Notes under the pieces: generated by a model | The model's input: only the letters and a program-made list of their open reading frames with translations | What the model was told of the DNA's origin: nothing | Databases searched by the model: none | Shown here: positions 1-3,669 of the stretch, in pieces | Position numbering within the stretch: the first letter of the stretch is position 1 | How the letters are laid out: each line of letters starts with the position of its first letter | Position numbers and translations under genes: made by a program | DNA from: SIG575 sp045632485 | GTDB lineage: Bacteria; Bacillota; Clostridia; Oscillospirales; Acutalibacteraceae | Direction of reading: 5' to 3' | Length of the DNA: 5,273 bases | Assembly (NCBI GenBank): GCA_045632485.1 | Contig: JAZQWT010000064.1 | Location: 1-5,273 of the forward strand

Positions 1-246
1 AGTAAGTTCACCCTCACCTCTTTCAGACTGTCCTGTGCCACGGGGTGAAACGGTGATTACTTTAAAGTGTTCTGAAAGTTCAGGCAGAAGTGTACCGTCA
101 AAGTTGTGCATATCATTTCCGTTACAAGGAAGCATTATAAGTGCATCTTTTGTAAGATTACCGTAAATTCCGTATTCAATTTTTACTCCGTCACGTGCTG
201 TTATAAAACCGTGCTCTTTGATTTCAGGCATTTGTGTTGCATATTC
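1..246. repeat. Tandem paralogous repeat, left unit
   Basis: This stretch aligns without gaps to 852-1097 at a constant offset of 851 bases. Hand counting over the first 240 bases gives 34 mismatches, about 86% identity. It encodes the mature N-terminal part of hydrolase copy A. The match stops at the signal-peptide junction, near position 247. It is a gene-duplication repeat, not a mobile-element repeat. Confidence 0.85.
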
Positions 247-333
247 TTCTGCAGATGCCTGAAAAGTGAACGTTGCAAAGCTTATTACTAAAATTGCAAA
301 TGAAAGCAATAAGCTGACTGATTTTTTCATCAT
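1..333 (-). CDS. Secreted alpha/beta hydrolase, copy A (3' part beyond the left edge)
   Basis: This is the N-terminal 111 codons of a secreted serine-hydrolase-type protein; the rest lies outside the window, so the catalytic Ser, Asp and His are not visible. It starts MMKKSVSLLL, with a hydrophobic signal peptide and a likely cleavage after Q-A-S-A, before EEYATQMPE. From that point it is nearly the same protein as the complete neighbour at 333-1181: by hand count 73 of 82 residues match. It shares the LPCNG turn, where the oxyanion loop of this fold normally lies, and the SPRGTGQSERG strand/loop. Two start codons are possible. The ATG at 333-331 overlaps the neighbour's TAA by one base and has AGGAG 7 nt upstream. 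The next codon, at 330-328, aligns exactly with the neighbour's start. It is almost certainly co-transcribed and translationally coupled with copy B. An esterase, lipase or peptidase role cannot be separated from sequence alone. Confidence 0.9.
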   Translation of the reverse strand, partial: MMKKSVSLLLSFAILVISFATFTFQASAEEYATQMPEIKEHGFITARDGVKIEYGIYGNLTKDALIMLPCNGNDMHNFDGTLLPELSEHFKVITVSPRGTGQSERGEGELT

Positions 334-1181
334 TACATCGCTCCTGCCTTTTTGTAAAACTCAGCTAATCTTGTGAAAAGCTCGTCCTTGAACTCAAGTA
401 TATCAGAATGACCTGAATCAGGTACTCTTAACTCTTCAGCACCCTGAATTGACTTTGTAATCCTCTTTGAGTGCCAGGGATACATCATATCGTCATCTGC
501 AAAAATGTTAAGTGTAGGTGCAGTAATTTTTTTAAGGTCTCTGAATTTAAGTGCAGGCTGAGTTACCATCATTTTCTGAATATCACGTCTGAGTGCCGTT
601 TCTTCATCACCTTTAATAAGAGCTTCAAAATAATATTTTATGTATTTTGTGACAATGGGAATCTGACTGTTTATTTTTGTTCCCCAAGGGCTGATGTTAG
701 CACCCACAGGAACGAGCGACTTCACTCTGTCAGGATAATTCACAGCAAAAACGATTGCAAGATTTCCGCCATCACTGTAGCCGAAGAAATGTGCTTTTTC
801 TATTCCCAGTTCATCAAGCAGATATATAAGGTCTTTTGCTTCCCGGTCAAAAGTAAGTTCACACTCACCTCTTTCTGAATTACCTGTACCTCGCGGAGAA
901 ACTGTAATAACCTTGAAATGCTCTGCAAATTCAGGCAGAAGATTACCATCAAAGTTGTGCATATCAGCACCGTTACAAGGAAGCATTATGAGTGCATCCT
1001 TTGTCAGATCACCGTAAATTCCGTATTCGATTTTAACTCCGTCACTTGCAGTTATAAAACCGTATTCTTTGATTTCAGGCATTTGTGTTGCATATTCGTC
1101 TGCATAGGCAACAGATGAAAACATTGTAACACCTGTTACAAGCACAGTAAAAACAAGCAATAAACTTACTATTCTTTTCAT
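333..1181 (-). CDS. Secreted alpha/beta-fold serine hydrolase, copy B
   Basis: This 282-residue protein has the usual length of a single-domain alpha/beta hydrolase. Residues 1-27 form a signal peptide (MKRIVSLLLV..., cleavage probably after V-A-Y-A), so it should act outside the membrane. Visible catalytic elements are the nucleophile elbow G-Y-S-D-G at 134-138 (Ser136), the acid in ADDDMMYP (most likely Asp231) and the histidine in PDSGHSD (His258). The loop after the first core strand reads LPCNG (Asn70-Gly71) where most relatives have His-Gly. The later SPRGTGNS segment matches the usual D-x-R-G-x-G-x-S with Ser in place of Asp. A helical cap probably spans about 160-215. The start is supported by AAAGGAG 9 nt upstream and by an extended -10 promoter. 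It is the first gene of a two-gene unit with its paralogue. The substrate is unknown; esterase, lipase, peptidase and haloperoxidase-like enzymes share this fold. Confidence 0.93.
   Translation of the reverse strand: MKRIVSLLLVFTVLVTGVTMFSSVAYADEYATQMPEIKEYGFITASDGVKIEYGIYGDLTKDALIMLPCNGADMHNFDGNLLPEFAEHFKVITVSPRGTGNSERGECELTFDREAKDLIYLLDELGIEKAHFFGYSDGGNLAIVFAVNYPDRVKSLVPVGANISPWGTKINSQIPIVTKYIKYYFEALIKGDEETALRRDIQKMMVTQPALKFRDLKKITAPTLNIFADDDMMYPWHSKRITKSIQGAEELRVPDSGHSDILEFKDELFTRLAEFYKKAGAM
341..345 (-). promoter_or_regulatory. Ribosome binding site inside the end of copy B, serving copy A
   Basis: On the minus strand AGGAG lies within the last codons of copy B and 7 nt before the ATG at 333-331, which overlaps the copy B stop as TAATG. 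This arrangement favours termination-reinitiation coupling between the two paralogues. The spacing (7 nt against 10 nt) slightly favours the ATG at 333 over the one at 330. Confidence 0.75.
852..1097. repeat. Tandem paralogous repeat, right unit
   Basis: This is the counterpart of 1-246, inside hydrolase copy B, in the same orientation. Many mismatches are synonymous third-position changes, and nine fall as amino-acid differences in the 82 aligned residues. That points to duplication followed by purifying selection on both copies. Confidence 0.85.
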
Positions 1182-1202
1182 TGAGCACCTCTCCTTTGTT
1201 TT

Positions 1203-1231
1203 ATTATAACAGATAACACTAAAAAAATAAA
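1203..1231 (-). promoter_or_regulatory. Extended -10 promoter for the hydrolase pair
   Basis: On the minus strand a perfect TATAAT (1208-1203) is preceded by TGT, giving the extended -10 form TGnTATAAT. The -35 position at 17 nt spacing (1231-1226) reads TTTATT, which is weak and overlaps the terminator of the upstream gene. Transcription would start near 1196, leaving a leader of only about 15 nt that begins at the AAAGGAG ribosome binding site (1197-1191). Confidence 0.55.
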
Positions 1232-1254
1232 GCCTTGATGAAAACCAAGGCTTT
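1221..1254 (-). terminator. Rho-independent terminator of the DUF4430-like gene
   Basis: Read on the minus strand, AAAGCCTTG (1254-1246) pairs perfectly with CAAGGCTTT (1237-1229) across an 8-nt loop, giving a 9-bp stem. It is followed by A and then seven T (1227-1221). It lies 14 nt past the stop codon of the gene ending at 1268. The T tract is present only in the minus direction, so it is one-way. Confidence 0.9.
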
Positions 1255-1267
1255 GTGAAATATTTGA

Positions 1268-2098
1268 TTACTGTTCACCACCGACACCGAAAAGACCGAT
1301 GATTGCTTTGAAATAGAAAGTCCATACATCGATAACGCCTTTAAGGATATCGTAAAGGAAATCATATACCTGTTCAAACAGTGTTTTTTCTGTCTGGTCT
1401 CCGCCTTCAAATTCAGGAACATCAATTTCTGTATTTTTGTCAAGACGTACTACAGCAGGAACGTTATAATCGTTAAGTTTGCTGATTTCAATGTCGTGCT
1501 TACCTTTTGTAAATTCATCTTCTAAAAGATAAATTTTACCTGCGTTGTCTGTTGTGAAAACCTTTTCACCTGTTTTTGTTTCCCATTCAACCTTGAGGTC
1601 TTTGATAGGAGCTACAGCACCGTTCTTATCTGTACCTGTAAAAAGAATAACGCCTGTTGTTACAAGCTCATCAGCATTAATTGCGGGGAAAACTGCATCA
1701 GGTGAAGCATTGTAAAGAACAATTTCACAATTGTTTTCCAATCTTACTGTATCGATAGCATCTGTTTTGATAACGCCGTCAACTGCATACTGCCATTCTG
1801 AATAAGTTCCTTCAACTTCTTCTTTAACAGCGTAGATGTCGGTTGTTGAATCAAGTTCATAAACAACATTAACAGCAGCTGCATCGATAACTGCTTTTAC
1901 TGTGCTTGATTTGTCAATTACTACATTTTTCTTAGCAAGCTGTTTTAAAAGGCCTTCAACTCTTACTGTTACTGTGATTTTTTCTGTTACTGCAGGTACA
2001 TCAGTTCCTTCTCCTTCTGCACTTGCAACTACTGCACAGCTGAAAAGCATCATAACAGAAAGAATAAGACTAAAAATACGAATAAATTTTTTGTTCAT
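1268..2098 (-). CDS. Secreted two-domain protein, DUF4430-like plus Ig/CarboxypepD-reg-like, hydrophobic C-terminal helix
   Basis: This 276-residue protein has a signal peptide at 1-27 (MNKKFIRIFS..., A-S-A before Glu28). Residues about 40-130 resemble the DUF4430/transcobalamin-like beta-grasp domain. A strand-rich start (ITVTVRVEG) leads to an acidic linker, then the marker EWQYAVDG at 101-108 (the family usually shows W-x-Y-x-V-N-G), then a strand ending IVLYNA. Residues about 145-228 look like a small beta-sandwich of the carboxypeptidase-regulatory/Cna-B type (TDNAGKIYLLEDEF, as in 'D-x-x-G-x-x-x-L' repeats). After the acidic linker EFEGGDQTEK, residues 240-272 form a strongly hydrophobic, aromatic-rich helix that could dock to the membrane or to a partner. 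No catalytic motif is visible; a binding, adhesion or envelope-scaffold role is only inference. The start has AAAAGGAGA 8 nt upstream. It has its own perfect promoter and terminator, so it is a separate transcription unit and probably highly expressed. Confidence 0.85.
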   Translation of the reverse strand: MNKKFIRIFSLILSVMMLFSCAVVASAEGEGTDVPAVTEKITVTVRVEGLLKQLAKKNVVIDKSSTVKAVIDAAAVNVVYELDSTTDIYAVKEEVEGTYSEWQYAVDGVIKTDAIDTVRLENNCEIVLYNASPDAVFPAINADELVTTGVILFTGTDKNGAVAPIKDLKVEWETKTGEKVFTTDNAGKIYLLEDEFTKGKHDIEISKLNDYNVPAVVRLDKNTEIDVPEFEGGDQTEKTLFEQVYDFLYDILKGVIDVWTFYFKAIIGLFGVGGEQ

Positions 2099-2132
2099 AA
2101 AAATGTCTCCTTTTCTGAATTATTACGTGTAT

Positions 2133-2161
2133 ATTATACCCCTATTGAGAATAGATGTCAA
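2133..2161 (-). promoter_or_regulatory. Perfect sigma-A promoter for the DUF4430-like gene
   Basis: On the minus strand TTGACA (2161-2156), a 17-nt spacer and TATAAT (2138-2133) match the consensus at all twelve positions. The start of transcription would fall near 2126, giving a leader of about 28 nt with the ribosome binding site AAAAGGAGA at 2114-2106. The -35 box begins only 10 nt past the stop codon of the upstream PHP gene. Confidence 0.88.
2142..2154. promoter_or_regulatory. Palindrome in the promoter spacer (possible operator)
   Basis: CTATT-GAG-AATAG is a perfect inverted repeat with 5-bp arms and a 3-bp centre. It lies wholly between the -35 and -10 boxes of the promoter at 2133-2161. 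A repressor bound here would block RNA polymerase. The short arms in AT-rich DNA make chance a real alternative. Confidence 0.35.
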
Positions 2162-2171
2162 TAAAGAAAAA

Positions 2172-2906
2172 TTAAGGAATTATTAAAAGTCCGTCGCTAT
2201 CCATAATATAATCGTTTTCGTGAACAATTTTTACTATATCGTGGGAAGTGAGTATGGGGGTTTTTGTTCTGATTCCCGACAAGCCCTCATGACCGTATTC
2301 GTGAAAATCAGTACCGGCCAAAAACGGCTTATTAACTGATTTTGCATATCTTGTTCCCAATGCAGGACGTGAATTATGGTTAGGATGAAGATTCAGACTT
2401 TCGTAAGCGTCAACAGTTTCGGGAGGCATAACAACCTGACCGTTTCTGAAAGGATGCGCCTGAACGAGAAGCTTTGTTTCATCGCAGTAATTCTTATAAA
2501 ACTCTTCAACGGTACCCTGGAGCATAGGAAAAACTTCATACAAATCCTCAGGTTCAATACCAAAAAGAAGATAGTCATTTCCGGGGCCCTGTGAAAAACG
2601 CAGTTCAGCTGCGAGAATAACATTGAGTCCCATTTCCTTACCGGCTTCGACTGCTTTGTAATATCCTGAAAGATAAAAATCAACAGACTCTTTTACATCA
2701 CGTGTACCAATACGTTTGTAAAAATAATCAAACGTAAAATGGTTGGCAATTGTGAGAGTTGTGTATCCGTTTTCTTTATAAAGCTTTACTGCATCCTCGC
2801 TTATAACGTCACTGCAGGTACTTATAGGCTTTGTGTGTGCGTGGATTTCAGTTTTGTAAGGATAAGCTTCCAGCAATTTACTTTTTAATTCATCTTGAAT
2901 TCTCAT
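2172..2906 (-). CDS. PHP-domain metal-dependent phosphoesterase
   Basis: This 244-residue cytoplasmic protein has no signal peptide and is a single PHP (polymerase and histidinol phosphatase) domain of ordinary length. Metal-ligand motifs appear in the family order. They are EIHAHT with His22 and His24, Asp33 in the following loop, NH at 55-56 (where TDH is usual), Glu101 in AAELRFS, His151 in VQAHPFR, and Asp200/His202 in GTDFHEYGHEG. Such a set normally binds two or three divalent ions and hydrolyses phosphoesters such as nucleotides or sugar phosphates. The substrate cannot be read from sequence. The start ATG has AAGGA 5 nt upstream. The gene has a strong promoter with a palindrome in it. 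No hairpin-plus-T terminator is visible after its stop, so some readthrough into the secreted-protein gene downstream is likely. Confidence 0.9.
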   Translation of the reverse strand: MRIQDELKSKLLEAYPYKTEIHAHTKPISTCSDVISEDAVKLYKENGYTTLTIANHFTFDYFYKRIGTRDVKESVDFYLSGYYKAVEAGKEMGLNVILAAELRFSQGPGNDYLLFGIEPEDLYEVFPMLQGTVEEFYKNYCDETKLLVQAHPFRNGQVVMPPETVDAYESLNLHPNHNSRPALGTRYAKSVNKPFLAGTDFHEYGHEGLSGIRTKTPILTSHDIVKIVHENDYIMDSDGLLIIP

Positions 2907-2960
2907 AATTTTCCTTCTTTCACAAAAAACTCCGTAGATTGATATTTTTTACTTAAGAAA

Positions 2961-2989
2961 ATTCTATTACAAAGGTAATAGTTTGTCAA
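2961..2989 (-). promoter_or_regulatory. Sigma-A promoter for the PHP gene
   Basis: On the minus strand TTGACA (2989-2984), a 17-nt spacer and TAGAAT (2966-2961) match eleven of twelve consensus positions. The predicted start of transcription is near 2954, about 48 nt before the ATG at 2906. The ribosome binding site AGAAGGA lies at 2918-2912. Confidence 0.8.
2964..2981. promoter_or_regulatory. Perfect 7-bp-arm palindrome over the PHP promoter (likely operator)
   Basis: CTATTAC-AAAG-GTAATAG is an exact inverted repeat of 18 bp. It fills the promoter spacer and runs into the -10 box. Position and dyad symmetry suit a dimeric repressor site. It shares its CTATT...AATAG outer arms and its place within the promoter with the shorter palindrome at 2142-2154. 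The cognate regulator is not in this window. Confidence 0.55.
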
Positions 2990-3047
2990 TAATCAGGTAT
3001 CACTAATTTCATAATTTGTTTACTGTTGGGTCATTTCTTTTTACAAA

Positions 3048-3077
3048 TTCCGACATAAATAAGTTGTATTATATAAT
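3048..3077 (+). promoter_or_regulatory. Promoter of the UspA/KdpD-like gene
   Basis: A perfect TATAAT (3072-3077) lies 27 nt before the ATG. The best -35 candidate, TTCCGA at 3048-3053 with an 18-nt spacer, is weak. The leader would be about 20 nt, with AAAGGAG at 3091-3097, 7 nt from the start codon. Confidence 0.5.
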
Positions 3078-3104
3078 CACAACAAACAACAAAGGAGTGA
3101 CGCC

Positions 3105-3521
3105 ATGGAAAATGACAGATGCGTTCTGGTATGTGTAACAAGCCAGAAAACGTGCGAAAGACTTATAAAAGCAGGTGCTTCCCTTGCAAAAAAAGAAAAC
3201 TGCTCTTTACTTGTTTTAAGTGTATTCCCTACAAACGGTTGCTTTACACCCCAACTTGAAACAATAGGCGAACTTGACAGATGTGCAAGAGAACATTCTG
3301 CAGAAATGATTTTGTTTTATAACGACTTTCCGTTTATCGTAGCGGCAAGTGTAGCTAAAAAATATAATGCAATTAACATAGTAACAGGTTTTTGTGAAAA
3401 CGGAGTTTCACCTTTTGTCACTTCACTTCACACAGTTTTACCTGAAATACCGATAAGTATGATAGACAACGACGGAAAAGTTTTCACCATACGTCCTGCG
3501 GTATCTTCGAAAAAACAATAA
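3105..3521 (+). CDS. Small UspA-like protein resembling the KdpD stress-protein domain
   Basis: This 138-residue soluble protein with no signal peptide has the length of a single universal-stress-protein domain (Rossmann-like alpha/beta). It starts VLVCVTSQKTCERLIKAG, which resembles the start of the Usp domain of the sensor kinase KdpD, then LVLSVFP as the second strand. The middle segment AEMILFYND and the later INIVTG follow the alternating strand-helix pattern. The usual nucleotide loop G-x2-G-x9-G-S/T is not intact; only TGFCENGVSPFV sits at the corresponding place, so ATP binding is doubtful. Seven cysteines (6, 10, 17, 33, 46, 60, 97) are many for such a small protein. It has its own promoter and terminator, so it is monocistronic. 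The function is unknown; potassium/osmotic or general stress sensing is only inference from the resemblance. Confidence 0.8.
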   Translation: MENDRCVLVCVTSQKTCERLIKAGASLAKKENCSLLVLSVFPTNGCFTPQLETIGELDRCAREHSAEMILFYNDFPFIVAASVAKKYNAINIVTGFCENGVSPFVTSLHTVLPEIPISMIDNDGKVFTIRPAVSSKKQ

Positions 3522-3560
3522 CCATGCAATCTCATAAGGATTGACATATTTTCCCCTCCG

Positions 3561-3609
3561 ACGGACAGATGTACGTTCCCCAATCGTGCGTTTGTCCGTT
3601 TTTCTTTTT
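3561..3609 (+). terminator. Rho-independent terminator of the UspA-like gene
   Basis: The arms 3561-3575 (ACGGACAGATGTACG) and 3585-3599 (CGTGCGTTTGTCCGT) pair along all 15 positions, with three G-U wobbles, around a 9-nt loop. TTTTCTTTTTC follows at once. It lies 39 nt after the stop codon. No A tract precedes it, so it does not act on the other strand. Confidence 0.9.
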
Positions 3610-3618
3610 CAGATTTTA

Positions 3619-3647
3619 TTTACAAAAACAAATACCGGTGATATAAT
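3619..3647 (+). promoter_or_regulatory. Promoter of the LCAT-like lipase gene
   Basis: TTTACA (3619-3624), a 17-nt spacer and TATAAT (3642-3647) preceded by TGA form a strong sigma-A promoter with an extended -10. It begins just after the upstream terminator's T tract. The start of transcription would be near 3654, giving a leader of about 16 nt with GGAGG at 3658-3662, 7 nt before the ATG. Confidence 0.8.
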
Positions 3648-3669
3648 GTAAATTACTGGAGGGATTAAT

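Larger units (their letters stand above)
2907..3104. other. Divergent intergenic region
   Basis: This 198-bp AT-rich gap holds the leftward PHP promoter and its palindrome, and the rightward promoter of the UspA-like gene. Between about 2990 and 3045 I see no ORF, hairpin with T tract or recognisable RNA motif. Confidence 0.7.

Noticed and set aside
1..1101. Insertion-sequence or CRISPR origin of the 246-bp repeats
   Set aside because: The repeats are coding, in register with two paralogous genes, and lack terminal inverted repeats, transposase or spacer structure.
106..1118. Plus-strand open frames of 61, 135 and 66 codons over the hydrolase genes
   Set aside because: They are antisense shadows of clear coding sequence, lack ribosome binding sites, and the two similar ones arise only because the hydrolases are duplicated.
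2035..2098. Lipoprotein signal in the DUF4430-like protein (L-F-S-C at 18-21)
   Set aside because: Phe at the -2 position does not fit the lipobox, and an ordinary A-S-A cleavage site follows at 25-27.
3541..3546. TTGACA as a -35 box for the lipase gene
   Set aside because: No -10 box lies 16-18 nt downstream and it sits before the terminator; the TTTACA/TGATATAAT pair further down is far better.
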